Part shown: positions 36,477-50,037 of the stretch, one piece after another | Numbering within the stretch: the stretch's first letter is position 1 | How the letters are laid out: the number at the start of each line of letters is the position of its first letter | NCBI RefSeq assembly: GCF_947179165.1 | Contig: NC_077246.1 | Coordinates: 72,016,421-72,080,420 of the forward strand | Source of the DNA: Solanum dulcamara | Lineage: Eukaryota > Streptophyta > Magnoliopsida > Solanales > Solanaceae | Length of the DNA stretch: 64,000 nucleotides | Direction of reading: 5' to 3' | The notes under the pieces: model-generated | Told to the model about the DNA's origin: nothing | What the model saw: only the letters and a program-made list of their open reading frames with translations | Database searches by the model: none | Translations under genes and position numbers: made by a program

Positions 36477-39400
36477 CTAGGTAGAGTTACCGCCATGATG
36501 ACTTGTCCTAGGTCTTAACCCCATTCCCCTCGATGATCTTTCAACAGCCTCTCTAGATAGGCCTTTTGTTAGTGGATCCGATACGTTATCTCTTGATTTT
36601 ACGTAGTCAATAGTGATAACACCACTAGAGAGTAGTTGTCTAACAGTATTGTGTCGCCGTCGAATGTGACGCGATTTTCCGTTATACATAACGTTTTCTG
36701 CCCTCCCTATTGCCGCTTGGCTATCACAATGTATACATATGGGTGCCAAAGGTTTGGGCCAAAATGGAATATCTTCCAAAAAAATTCTGAGCCATTCAGC
36801 TTCTTCATCAGCCTTGTCTAAAGCTATAAATTCAGACTCCATTGTAGAGCGGGCGATGCATGTCTATTTTGATGATTTCCAAGACACTGCTCCTCCACTA
36901 ACGGTGAAAACATATCCACTTGTGGATTTAACTTCAGATGATCAGGTGATCCAGTTTGCATCACTATATCCCTCAATTACTGCGGGATATTTATTATAAT
37001 GCAAAGCATAGTTTTGGGTGTGTTTCAAATACCCCAAGACTCGTTTCATTGCCATCCAATGAGTTTGATTGGGATTATTCGTGAATCGACTCAACTTGCT
37101 AATAGCACATGCTATATCTGGTCGTGTACAATTCATAATATACATCAAACTTCCCAAAACTCGTGCATAGTCCAATTGTGAGTCACTTTTACCTTCATTC
37201 TTTTGAAGTGCAAAACTTACATCAATTGGAGTTTTTGCAACATTGAAATTTAAATATTTGAACTTATCAAGTATATTTTCAATATAATGTGACTGTGATA
37301 ATGCTAGACCTTGTGGAGTTTTATGGATCCTAATTCCTAAGATCAAGTCAGCAACCCCTAAGTCTTTCATGTCAAATTTGCTAGTAAGTATACGCTTTGT
37401 AGCATTTACATCAGCAATGTCTTTACTCATTATCAGCATGTCATCAACATATAAACAAACAATGACTTCATGATTTGGAGTATTTTTAATGTGAACACAT
37501 TTATCACACTCATTAATCTTAAATCCATTTGCTAACATTATTTGGTCAAATTTCGCATGCCATTGTTTAGGTGCTTGTTTAAGTCCATAAAGTGACATAA
37601 CAAGTTTGCACACTTTCTTTCTTTACCTGGAACTACGAAACCCTCAGGTTGTTCCATGTAAATTTCTTCCTCCAATTCTCCATTTAAGAAAGCCGTCTTA
37701 ACATCCATTTGATGGATTTCAAGACCATTAACAGCAGCAAGTGCCACTAACACCCGAATAGATGTTATCCTTGTTACCGGCGAGTATGTGTCAAAGTAAT
37801 CAAGACCTTCTTTTTGCCTATAACCTTTGACCACAAGTCTTGCCTTATATTTATCAATAGTGCCATCAGCTTTCATTTTCCTTTTAAATATCCATTTTGA
37901 TCCTAAAGGTTTATTTCCAGGAGGAAGATCAACCAATTCTCATGTATGGTTATTCAAAATTGATTGAATCTCACTATTGATTGCCTCTTTCCAAAATGCT
38001 GAATCAGAAGAAGACATTGCAGCTTTAAATGTTTGAGGCTCATTTTCAAGCAAGAAAGTCACAAAATCTGGTCCAAAGGAAGTAGATATCCTTTGACGTT
38101 TGCTACGCCTTAGATCCTCTTCAGTTGGTTTACTTTCCTTTGGTTCTTCTCGTGGTCGTTTAGATCTTTCACTTGAGGACTCACATTTAGTTTTATACGG
38201 ATAAATATTTTCAAAGAATTCAGCATTATCTGATTCAATTACCGTATTAATATTAATTTCAGGATTGTCCGATTTATGAACCAAAAATCGACAAGCTTTG
38301 CTGTTTGTAGCATAGCCAATAAAAATACAATCCACGGTCTTTGGTCCGATTTTTACCCTTTTGGGCAAAGGAACTTGGACCTTTGCTAAACACCCCCACA
38401 CTTTGAAATATTTCAAGTTGGGTTTTCTTCCTTTCCATAGTTCATACGGAATAGTTTGTGTTTTGCTGTGGGGCACTCTGTTGAGTATTCGATTAGCTGT
38501 AAGGATAGCTTCCCCCCACAAGTTCTGTGGTAAACCGAAACTTATTAATAAAGCATTCATCATTTCTTTTAATGTTCGGTTTTTCCTTTCCGCAATTCCA
38601 TTTGATTGTGGTGTGTAGGGGGCAGTAATTTGATGAATAATTCCATATTCTAAACATATCTTTTCAAAAGGAGATTCGTATTCTCCACCCCTATCACTTC
38701 TAATCATTTTTATCTTTTTATTCAATTGATTTTCCACTTCGTTCTTGTATTGCTTAAATGCATCAATTGCTTCATCCTTACTATTAAGCAAATATACATA
38801 ACAATATTGAGTGCAATCGTCAATAAAAGTTATAAAATACTTCTTTCCACCACGAGTTGGTGTAGACTTCATATCACAAATGTCTGTGTGAATCAATTCT
38901 AAGGGACTAGAATTCCTTTCAATAGATTTATAAGGATGCTTAGCATACTTAGATTCAACACATACTTGACATTTTGATTTATTACAATCAAAGTTAGGCA
39001 ATATATTTAAGTTAATCAATTTTCGCAAGGTTTTATGATTGACATGTCCTAAACGTGAATGCCATAAATTATTTGACTCAAATAAGTAAGAAGAAGCTTT
39101 AACTTTATTATCATCAACAACCATTACATTTAGTTTGAAAAGACCCTCAGTGAGGTAGCCTTTTCCTAGATACATTTCATTCTTACTCACAACTACTTTG
39201 TCTGAAACTAGAACACACTTGAATCCATTCTTGATAAGAAGGCCGGCAGACACCAAATTCTTTCGCATTTCTAGAACATGATACACTTTGTTCAGCGTCA
39301 CCACCTTGCCGGATGTCATTTTCAGAAATACTCTCCCATATCCTTCAATCTTAGCAGTTGCATAATTTCCCATATAGATCGTCGCATTAGGTGCTGCAGG

Positions 39401-40396
39401 GGAATAAGTAGAGAAGGCTTCTCGGACTGCACACACATGCGAAGTAGCTCCCGAATCAAGCCACCATTCTTTGGGATTACCTACTAGGTTGCATTCTGAT
39501 TGCATTGCACACAGATCATCAATACCTTCTTTATTTTCCACCATATTGGCTTGTCCCTTTCTCTTGTCCTTTTTCGGAAGATGATAATCTGGAGCTTTGT
39601 GTCCAACTTTCCCACAATTATAACAATTGCCCTTGAACTTTTTCTTGTTCTGCTCCTGATTCTTTCCAAAAGGTTGCTTCCTTTTCTTATTCTTTGGAGC
39701 AGCATCTTCAACGATGTTCGCTCCCATAATTGTTGAATTTCCACGCAACTTCTTTTTTGCTGTTTTGTTATCTTCCTCAATCTTGAGACGAATCACAAGA
39801 TCTTCCAACTTCATTTCCTTACGCTTGTGCTTTAGATAATTTTTGAAATCTCTCCACGAAGGAGGCAACTTTTCTATCATCGCAGCCACTTGAAATGCTT
39901 CATTAACTACCATACCTTCAGCAATAAGGTCATGAAAAATAAGTTGTAGTTCTTGAACTTGGGTTCCAACAGTTCTGCTATCTATCATTTTATAGTCTAG
40001 GAACTTAGCAACCACAAATTTTTTCAAGCATGCGTCTTCAGTCTTGTACTTCTTCTCAAGTGCATCCCACAATTCTTTAGAAGTTTTTACAGCACTGTAG
40101 ACATTGTACAAATCATCATCCAAAGCACTTAGGATGTAGCCCTTGCATAGAAAATCTGCCTGTGTCCATGCCTCAGTAATCATAAATTTTTCATTGGTCG
40201 GCATATCAGCAGCGGGCACAGGAGGGTCTTCGTTAGTGAACTTCTGCATACCAAGAGTGGTAAGCCAAAAGAACACCCTTTGCTGCCATCCTTTGAAGTT
40301 GGCTCCAGAAAATTTTCCTGATTTTTCTGCCGGTGGCACAGAAGTGCGGCTTGTTGCAGCAACAGTCACAGAAGTAGTAGGAGTATCACTTGTCAT
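36477..40396 (-). pseudogene. Copia A gag-pol, inactivated by few lesions
   Basis: The first 818 codons (40396-37940) are open. They cover gag, a zinc knuckle at residues 258-271 (C258, C261, H266, but Tyr at 271 where Cys is expected), protease DSGA at 314-317, the integrase HHCC region with LWHSRLGH, and the DDE core with FIDDCTQY and SDRGGEYE. TGA at 37,937-37,939 then interrupts the frame just before RT. RT continues (QMDVKTAFLNGELEEEIYM, CLYVDDMLI) with a one-base shift near 37,615. RNase H follows, with stops at about 36,942 and 36,864, to the end at 36,477. The YVDD is intact. It is a recently dead, non-autonomous copy. Confidence 0.92.
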
Positions 40397-40650
40397 TTTT
40401 TTTCACTGTCAAAATAGACAAACAGTCTTAATATTTCAGAATATCAGACCTTTTACAAAAAACAACGACGAAGTTTTTATACTCTTCAAATCGTTGTACA
40501 AGTATGAACTTTAATATTCCAACGAAGTTTTTATACTCTTCAAGTCAGAATATTTATTTCATACGGAGTAGAAAACCACACAGGTTTTAGTCTCTAAAGA
40601 CAGAATATAGTTTGATCAGAAAATAATAATAATAGTAATTTCCTTAAAAT

Positions 40651-41479
40651 TGTTAGTAAACTGTATTGAAAAATATTAAAACAGTAACAACAACTAAAAG
40701 TAATAAAACACAGAATCTGGAAATTTAATGCAAGAACAAAATTGAGCCCACTGACTGCACAGTGTGTCCTTAAGGAAATTATTCCCCTCAAAGTACCCGA
40801 GGTTTTGGAATCTTTCCTCCCAGGATAGAACGATTTACTCACCAAAGTAGAGGTACTGCAAATCTTTGATGACTTCGAACCACTTGATGGTTGTATTTCA
40901 CACTAGTTTTAGGAAGTGCAGAAAGAAGAAGGAGATGGTATATATTCAGAATTTCGTATGGAACATTCTGAGGATTAAGAGACATATATATAGACTGTTT
41001 GCACCTTTTAAGAAAAGGCACCTGTTGGGAAAAGATTTATCTGTTGAGAAAAGGTTTGCAACTTTTCGGACAAGGTTGCAACCTTTCAAAAATCTGTTGG
41101 AAAAAACGGAGGGAAATATTTAAATTAATCCGGGAAAGAAACGGGTCGCGGGTCGCGGGTCAGGATTTTTCCACTTAATTAATTAAATAAATAAATAATA
41201 TTAATTAATTAAAATGTAAAGAAAATTTGGTCCAAAAAGAAAATCCGAAGCCGAAGCCGTAGCCGAGCCGAGCGACGACGACGACGGCGCGAGGGGAGAC
41301 CCTCTTCTTGACCCTTTAGCAACATGAAGGAGTGCTTCTACTTTTAAGTAGGAGACGTTTCATTTCCACCACCTATGTGGGACCAAAGCTTATTTAATAA
41401 AGCAAGAGAGAACATATCATTTTCTTCTCCACTTCTTTTTCCCTCAATTTCTCATTCAAACTATCAATTAAACCCAACA
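40651..41479 (-). repeat. 5' LTR of copia A
   Basis: 829 bp and near-identical to the partner LTR apart from a deletion near 41,240. The high similarity points to a fairly recent insertion. Confidence 0.93.
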
Positions 41480-44400
41480 GTTAATAATAGAATACAGTGG
41501 AAGCAAGGAATACCAACTAGTAATCGTTATTATCTGTTATAGAAGGTGTCTTTAAGGAGGTATTTAGTATGTTTGTGGATATTTATGTCAGTTTTAGTGT
41601 GAGATTTAGAGATACTCTAGTTTTAAAGAACTCCTAATTTTTCCTAGAAAACAAAATATTAAGTATTAGAATGAAATGACCTGAATCAAGTGTAATGGTT
41701 CCCATAGATTCAAACAACCGATCCCACCTAGTTCAAGGTCGATGGTATGTGTAGGTTATTATGTGCGTGTTGAGAATTTACGTGAGCTCCCTGAAAATAA
41801 GTAGATCTTTTGGACCTATCAAATCAAACAAAAAATGTAGAGCTTTTTTGATCCTCATACATAAGTAAGATAATTGTTTTTCTACTCTATTCTCTGCAGA
41901 ATCCTTGAGATGCTTAGTTGTCCTGAAGAGTTCAACTGAAGATACTAAATTCGAACCAAATTCTGCTGTTACGCTGATATCGGGAAGTGGTGATCACCAT
42001 GACTTGTAAGTTGTCATTTTACTTTGTTGCTGTCCATACTGGCTGTATGCTTATAAGTCCACTTGAACAACCTTGCTTGCACTTGCTTCGAGTCCTGAAT
42101 ATTGTTAGGAAAGTGAAGATCAAGTTGTGTGGATATCTAATAATTGAGCACTTCTCAAGATTAGGATAAGCTTTATATGGAGGCGGGAGGCTAAAGGAAC
42201 TTCTTTTCTCTGATTAAAATCTGCAAGAAGATGAAAATGGGTCACCTTTTAAGTTAAAAAAGAAGATGTTTATAATAAGATTTTTTGTGATTCCATGTCT
42301 GGATGCTTCCATTCTATGCATAGTTCTGTACTTCCAGATTTCTATTTGTAATATGTATATGATGATCTAGCTCGGGGATCAAACCGTGATGTTGAGATGT
42401 TAATTTCTCCATACAAGATAACACATGCTTCTGAATTCAGTTTTCCAGAGAACCAAGGAGATGCTCTTTTGCTTGAAGTACAAGATATGAAGAAAAGTTC
42501 TTTGGGTCGAACTTCAATACCAGTTTCAGCCGTGGCTGACAATAATGTATGTCTAGTCCTCCAAGTTGTCATTATTTTTTAACTGATTTATTTAGTTGTC
42601 AAATTTTTATCATTACCGCCTTCTTACATCAGTTTTGTAATTGCTCCAGAATGATAAGATTCGCTGGTGGCCCATTTATCATGATGCTACTGAATGTGTT
42701 GGGAAGGTTCAGCTATCAATCAATTGTACAATCACAACTGATGAGACAACACAAGTCACCACTAATTTTCATTTCAGTTCGATGGAACATGTTCTTTTTT
42801 GTCTTAGTCTTAAGGTTGAAAAGGAGAAGGAATGCGAGTACAGAAGAGATGATATCAATTGTTCTTCACTCAAGCTAGTGGTTATAAATTTATTTTTAGT
42901 TCACCTACTAACTTCCTAAGCTTCACTTTCAATCAGCATCAGTGCCTGTTTCTGTTCTGGGATTTATATACATTGTTTTTGCAATTGACATTTGAGATGC
43001 TAAAATGACATTTCACTGGAGACAACCTTAGGCCCTTTTGAGGAGACCATTTACTTGAGGTGTCTACTCCTGAGGCCCTCTTGTAGTTCAATAGTGTTAT
43101 ATGCCTGTTATTGTTAAAATATAGTACTAAAACTGTGCATATGTGTGGTGTCTTAACTCATTTTATAGGTTTTCAAATTAGTAATAACATTTGATATGCA
43201 TTTGAATCCTATTTATGACAGAGTGGACCAATTGCGGAGACTCTTGCATATGATCTGCTACTGGAAGCTTCAATGCATGCTCAACAGTTCTGTGCACGAA
43301 GTTTAAGGTCTGAGGAACCTTGGAACAGGTTAGTCACAGAATTTTCTGAGTACTATGGGGTAACAGACACCTATACTAGACTGAATGTTATATTTTCTTG
43401 AATGTCATGGATGTCACAACTCCAACAAAAGCTGACAATCAGAGTTCAACAGGTACCTTTCATATGTCATGGATGTCGCGACTCCAACAAAAGATTGTTT
43501 GGAGCTCATTCATGAGTTGCTTGTGCCAGTTATGAAGGCAAGGAGTGACAGAAGTATGACAAGACAAGAGGTATTGAATTCTATTCAAGCTTGATATGAT
43601 GCTGGAGATTTAGACATTGCAAATTGTTTCACAAAATCAAATTCCACAGAAATGCTAATCTAGTTTCCAATAATTGCAAGAATTCTAACAGTTTCTGAAA
43701 TTCATTGCAGCATCCTTTTTATTTCAAACATATTACTCCCTTCTGCCATTTCATTTTGACCTGCTTTGCATTTTACTATGTCCAGAAAAGATTGAACTCT
43801 TCCTTCTAAGGGGAGGGAAATGTTACCATTTTAGAGAAGGTCCAAAGTAATATATACTTTATGCATTTTCAAGCTTAACGTGATATTTTAACCTCCACGT
43901 CCTTTTTTAAGCATATGTTTAATCAATTCAAATATAGTAACTTAGTTAAACTTTCTTCTTTCTTATGGAAGGTCCACTAGGTCAAACAAATTGTGTTAAA
44001 GGAAGAGGTACTCTGATGGAAGCTAGTCGAGTCGGTTTACCTAGATAATGGTCCATGGGAAAAAGACAGAATAAAAGAAGAAGAAATTCTTGCTGGGGAG
44101 ATGATACCATATTCTGTGTTTGCACTTGATGGTTTTAAAGTTAAACAAACCAAGCTAGATAACAATGTAAGTTGGACATACTAAATGAATGCAAGTGTCT
44201 CTTATGCACATTCAGATAAAAGAGTTGTGAGCAGCTGGTTGTCTGGTTTTGATTGCACCACTTGTCTAATCACAAGTCTAACAATATTATAATTTAACAG
44301 ACAGCAGCAGCAAAGAGGTGCCGAAAGCACATGATGGAAACTGACGACTTCTTGTCAATAAACCTTGATGGCTTTGTCATGGATTCAATAACAATATCCA

Positions 44401-45191
44401 CTGCTTATTCGAAGATGAAGAACCTCTGCTCCAACATATCAAATGAAATCCAGGCAGATATTAAGATCCATAACCAACATATACTTCCTAGGTATGTTGG
44501 AACTAATAGTAAGATGCATTTGGCACCAATCAGATGTTGCACTATCCATGATTGTGTTAGGTTACATTTTCCTACAATTACCGCTCCAAGTAATTATATT
44601 ATACTGACTGTTTCAGTTGTGCAACTTAAACTGCTATCGATTGACTTTAATGTTACATTCCTTTTTCAGTTCAATTGATCTCTCTAGCATAACGGCATCA
44701 GTTTATAGCACTGAATTGTGTAAGAGGCTCAAGAGCTTTCTTGCTGCATGGCCTCCATCGAGTCCTTCTCCACATGTGAATGAGCTTTTGATTACACCAG
44801 CTGATTTTGAGAGGAATCTAGACTCATGGAACATCAGGTAAACTTGAATAAAAGTATATTTGTAAACAAATACTATTTTTAGGCTTGCTTGGACAAGTTC
44901 TTCTCACATTGTTCTGTCCTATCATGCTTCAGCTCATTGCAAGGTGGTGTAGACTCAAGGGGTCTCTTTCATAGTTATATAATGGTATGGATAGAAGATA
45001 TGCAGCTTCACTTACTTGAGCTTTGCAAGGGAAAAAAGGTGCACAACACTGCTCTAATACTCACTTAAATATCCCGGTATCTCTTTTGTGCATCATAGGC
45101 TAAAGATTTTCCGGAGATGCAATTGGTTTGATGAGGCAGCATATTTCTCACTCTATCACCTCTTTCAGGTGTTACGGTCTGGAGTTGTTAC

Positions 45192-45704
45192 TGAAAGAAA
45201 ACAGAGAAGACAAGAGAAGTCAAAAAAAAAGGAAGAAAAAGAAGAAAAGAAAAAGTAATGAGAAAAGTTGAAAAGGCAAAAGGGGAAACAACACGTTTTT
45301 GTTGAAAAACAGAAAACGCGTACTGTCCAACTTTTCTTTTAATTAACGCGTTTACGCGTTTCATCCTCCTATAAATAGAAGGCATTCTTCCCTCATTTAA
45401 ATCATTCAATCATCCCAGAAAGAGAGAGTAAAAAATACAAAAAGAGTTATACACCAAGATAAATATTGTAGTCTTGAGTGTCCTCTTTAGTAGTTGTTCC
45501 TTTTACAAGAGAGAAGTATTAATTGTTGTTTTCTCCTTGTATTTGAGAGCTGTGTACTTCATACAAAAAGAGTGAAATCCTTCTACCCCGTGGTTTTTCC
45601 CCTCTATCAGTTAGAGAGGTTTTCATGTAAAATTCTCGTGTCCAATTTATTTTCATATTATTTGTCATATCAAACTTTAGTTGTGGTGCTTCCTCCCCCC
45701 AATA
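45192..45704 (+). repeat. 5' LTR of copia B
   Basis: It starts TGAAAGAAAAC and ends CCCCCCAATA, where the partner has CCAACA. An AG-rich insert near 45,220-45,255 makes it longer. TATAAATAGAAGGC at about 45,371 is a likely core promoter. Confidence 0.92.
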
Positions 45705-48700
45705 GTGGTATCAGAGTCCTCGATTATTCTGTCTATTTTATGCGAAGGTACTATCTGTGAATAGTAACTTTTTGTGAATAGTAAAATTCAATAAATAGTA
45801 CTATTCATGTGAATAATAAATTTCGATGACGGTACAGTTTGTCACGATTGTTCGCAAAAACATTCAGAAACGATCTAGAAGGGTGTGAAGCAAATAACAA
45901 TGTCGAGTATAACAAAGTTTGACGTTGACAAATTCAATGGGACTAATTTCTCATTGTGGAAAATGAAAATAAAAGCAATACTGAGAAAAGACAATTGCTT
46001 AGCTGCAATTGAAGGCATGCCTACAGACTTTGTTGATGACAGCAAGTGGAACGACATAGACAGCAACGCAGTTGCTGATCTACACTTGGCACTAGCTGAT
46101 CAAGTGTTGTCTAGTGTAGCAGAAAAGCGGACGGCGAAGGAAATATGGGATACTCTTACGGGGTTGTATGAGGCCAAGTCTTTGCATAATAAAATCTTCT
46201 TAAAAAGAAGATTGTATACTCTTCGAATGACAGAATCCATGTCAGTTACTGAACACATCAATACTTTGAATACTCTGTTTTCGCAACTTACAACAATGGG
46301 TTGCAAAATAGAGGGGACTGAACGTGCGGAGCTTCTACTTCAAAGTCTGTCTGACTCGTATGATCGACTCATCATCAACCTGACGAATAATACAGACAGT
46401 TTAGTTTTCGATTAAATTGCAGCCGTTGTCTTGGAAGAAGAAAATAGGCTCAAAAATAAGTACAACAGACAAGCAAGTTCGCAGCAAGCTGAAGTTTTGA
46501 TGATGGTGAGAGAAAGACCAACGGAACGTGGCCCCAGTGGGAGTCACAATCATGGCAGATCTCAATCAAGAAGTAAGAAGAATATCAAGTGCTACAACTG
46601 TGGCAAGAAAGGGCACTACAAGAAAGATTGTCGGTTCAAGAAGAAGAGTGAAAACCCTGAGCCATCAAATGCTCAAGGGAATGTTGCATGTACCTCAGAT
46701 GACGGAGATATTTTGTGTAGTGAAGCAATATCAAATATTGAAGGCAGAAAACGTTTCACTGATGTCTAGATCATGGACACAGGAGCAACATGGCATATGA
46801 CTTCCAGGAGAGAATGGTTCCATCAATATAATCCTATCTCAGGAGGGTCTGTGTTCATGGGAAACGATCATGCTTTGGATGTTATTGGTATTGGGTCCAT
46901 CAAAATAAAAATGTATGATGGCACGGTACGCACCATCCAGGAGGTACGACATGTAAAAGACTTGAAGAAGAATCTATTGTCTTTAGGACAACTAGATGAT
47001 AACAGATGTTCATATAAGACTCATGAGGGAGTCATGAGAATATCCAAAGAAGCACTTGTAGTGATGAAAGAAGAAAAACTTGCGGCAAACCTATATGTGC
47101 TTAAAGGTGAAACACACCAAGAAGGAGAAACATCAACCGCGTCAGCAAGTTCATTTGAAGAATCAATGATGATGTGGCATCGTAAACTTGGCCATATGTC
47201 GGAACGAGGTTTAAAGATTCTTGCTGAGCAAAAACTTCTTCCAAGGCTCAAAAAGGTTTCACTACCCTTTTGTAAGCATTGTGTTACCAGTAAGCAAAAT
47301 AGACTGAAGTTTAGCAGTTCATCTACTAAAAGCAAGGAAATACTAGATCTGGTCCATTCTGATGTCTGGCAAGCACCGGTGGAGTCTCTAGGAGGAGAAA
47401 AATATTTCATGTCATTTATCGACAATTACTCCAGGAGAAATTGGGTGTATCCCATCAAGAGGAAGGCAGATGTTTTTTCAATTTTCAAAGAATTCAAAGC
47501 GCGGGTGGAACTTGAATCTGAGAAAAAGATCAAGTGTTTGAGGACAGATAATGGAGGAGAATACACTAATGATGAATTTAATAACTTCTGTAAACAAGAA
47601 AGTATTAAACGACAGTTCACGGTGGCATATACTCCACAACAAAATAGAGTAGCAGAGCGGATGAACTGCAGGGTTGGAAAAACCATTCTGGGCAGAAGCA
47701 GTCAAAACCGCCTGTTATGTGATCAATCGGTCACCATCAACCGCAATTGATCTGAAAACGCCAATGGAGATGTGGACAGGAAAACCAGTTGATTATTCTC
47801 GCTTACATATATTCGGAAGTTCTGCTTATGTTATGTACAACACCCAAGAAAAATCGAAGTTGGATCCAAAATCAGAGAATGCATTTCTTAGGGTATGCTG
47901 ATGGAGTCAAGGGGTATCGCTTGTGGGATCCCACAGTCCACAAGGTGGTAATCAGCAGGGATGTTGTATTTGTTGAAAACAAGATACAAGCAAAAGAAAA
48001 TAGCACTTTAAAAGAAAAATCAGAGACTACTACAGTTGAAGTTGAAGAAATAGAAGAAGTTCCAGTTTCTTCTGAAGCAGCACCAGAGCACGAAGAACAA
48101 GAGCAAGCTGAGATCGAAACTCCACAAGTTCGACGGTCAACTAGGGAGAGAAGAGAACCAGCTTGGCACTCAGATTATTCTATGGAGAGTAATATTGCAT
48201 ACTGTCTACTAACAGAAGATGGAGAGCCTTCAACTTTTCACGAGGCTATGAAAGGCCAAGAATCATCTCTGTGGGTGGCAGCAATGCAAGAAGAAATTGA
48301 AGCTCTTCATAAAAATAAAACATGGGATCTTGTTCAATTACCACAAGGAAGGAAGGCCATTGGAAACAAATTGGTCTACAAGATCAAACGCAATGGTAAT
48401 GATCAAGTGGAGAAATATCATGCAAGATTGGTGGTGAAAGGATTCGCTTAGAAAGAAGGTAAGACTTCAATGAGATATTTTCTCCAATGGTTCGACTCAT
48501 AACAATTCGAGTGGTCCTGGCGATGTGTGCTATATTTGACTTATACTTGGAGCAGTTAGATGTCAAAACTGCATTTTTTTATGGAGAGCTTGAAGAAGAA
48601 ATTTATATGCTCCAACCAGAAGGTTTTGAAGAACAGGGAAAAGAGAACTTGGTTTGCAGGTTGAACAAATCTCTATATGGTCTCAAACAGGCGTCGAGAT

Positions 48701-49961
48701 ACTGGTATAAGAGATTTAATTCCTTCATTATAAGTCTTGGATACAACAGACATAGTTCAGATCCTTGTGTTTATTACAAGAGATTTGGTGATGAAGATTT
48801 TATTATTTTGTTGTTGTATGTTGACGACATGTTGGTAGCAGGCCCAACAAAGATCGTCTTACAAATTTAAAGGCACAGTTGACTAGGGAGTTTGAAATGA
48901 AGGACTTGAGACTAGCAAACAAGATTCTAGGGATGTAAATTCACTGAGACAGAAATAATAGGAAGATTTGGCTTTCTCAAAAGAACTACTTGAAGAAAAT
49001 CTTGAGACGCTTCAAGATGCAAGACTGTAAGTCAATTTCTACCCCACTTCCTATTAATTTCAAGTTATCCTCAAGTATGAATCCTAGCAATAAAGCAGAA
49101 AGGATGGAGATGTCTCGAGTACCGTATGCATCAGCAGTGGGAAGCTTAATGTTCGCCATGGTATGTACAAGACCTGACATTGCACAAGCAGTGAGAGTGG
49201 TTAGTCGATACATGGCTAATCCTGGTAGAGAGCATTGGAATACTGTTAAGAGGATCCTGAGATACATCAAGGGTACCTCAGATGTTACAATGTGTTATGG
49301 AGGATCAGACTTTACTGTTAAAGGTTATGTTGATTCAGATTATGCAGGTGATCTTGATAAAAGCAAGTCCACCACAGGTTATGTGTTTATTCTTGCTGGA
49401 GGAGCTGTAAGCTGGGTTTCAAAACTGCAGTCTATCGTGGCTACATCTACGACGGAAGCAGAATATATAGCAGCTACACAAGCTAGCAAAGAGGCAATAT
49501 GGATGTAGATGTTATTGGAGGTAGGGGTGGGCATAAAATACCGAAAACCGAATTACCGAACCGAATCGATTATTTCGGTATTTCGGTATTCGGTATTCGG
49601 TATTTCGGTCCGGTATTCGGTACCTAAATGTTAAATTTCGGTATTTCGGTTTCGGTTTCGGTATTTTATAATTTTCCCGTTCGGTATTCGGTATTTACCG
49701 AATACCGAATTTATTTCTATTGGCAATTGGGCCTCCTATAATTATTTCTGTTGGGCCCATTCGTATAATTTAACTATATCTAACCTACCCTAAGTCCCAG
49801 CCCAACTATGTAACATACCCTAAGTCCCTAACAGCCCATTAGCCCAATTAACTTATCCATTTCAGCATTCAATATTATCTCTATACTGCCCAACGCCCCA
49901 ACCCTAATCTTCACTCTTCACTCATCACTCTTCACCTCTGAGTTCACCACCGCCCTTTAGC

Positions 49962-50037
49962 TTCACGCACGCCGCCTTCAGCCCTTCACGCACGCCGCCT
50001 TCAGCCCTTCACGCACGCCGCCTTCAGCCCTTCACGC
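49962..50037 (+). repeat. 23-bp tandem repeat in the hAT leader
   Basis: Three full units (starts at 49962, 49985 and 50008) of a C-rich sequence containing TTCACGCACGCCGCC, with a partial fourth unit. Confidence 0.85.

Larger units (their letters stand above)
35033..41479 (-). mobile_element. Full-length Ty1-copia element A, in a pseudogene intron
   Basis: The element is 6.4 kb, with LTRs at 40651-41479 (5' in element sense) and 35033-35890 (3'). The 5-bp duplication GTTAA flanks it (35028-35032 and 41480-41484). The polypurine tract ATGTGGGGGAT abuts the 3' LTR. No initiator-Met primer-binding site of the TGGTATCAGAGC type follows the 5' LTR. It lies between pseudogene exons ending 34668 and starting 41900. 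The solo LTR at 5.6 kb belongs to the same family. Confidence 0.95.

Noticed and set aside
47021..47686. Minus-strand frames up to 134 codons over copia B integrase
   Set aside because: Shadows of the plus-strand pol coding sequence.
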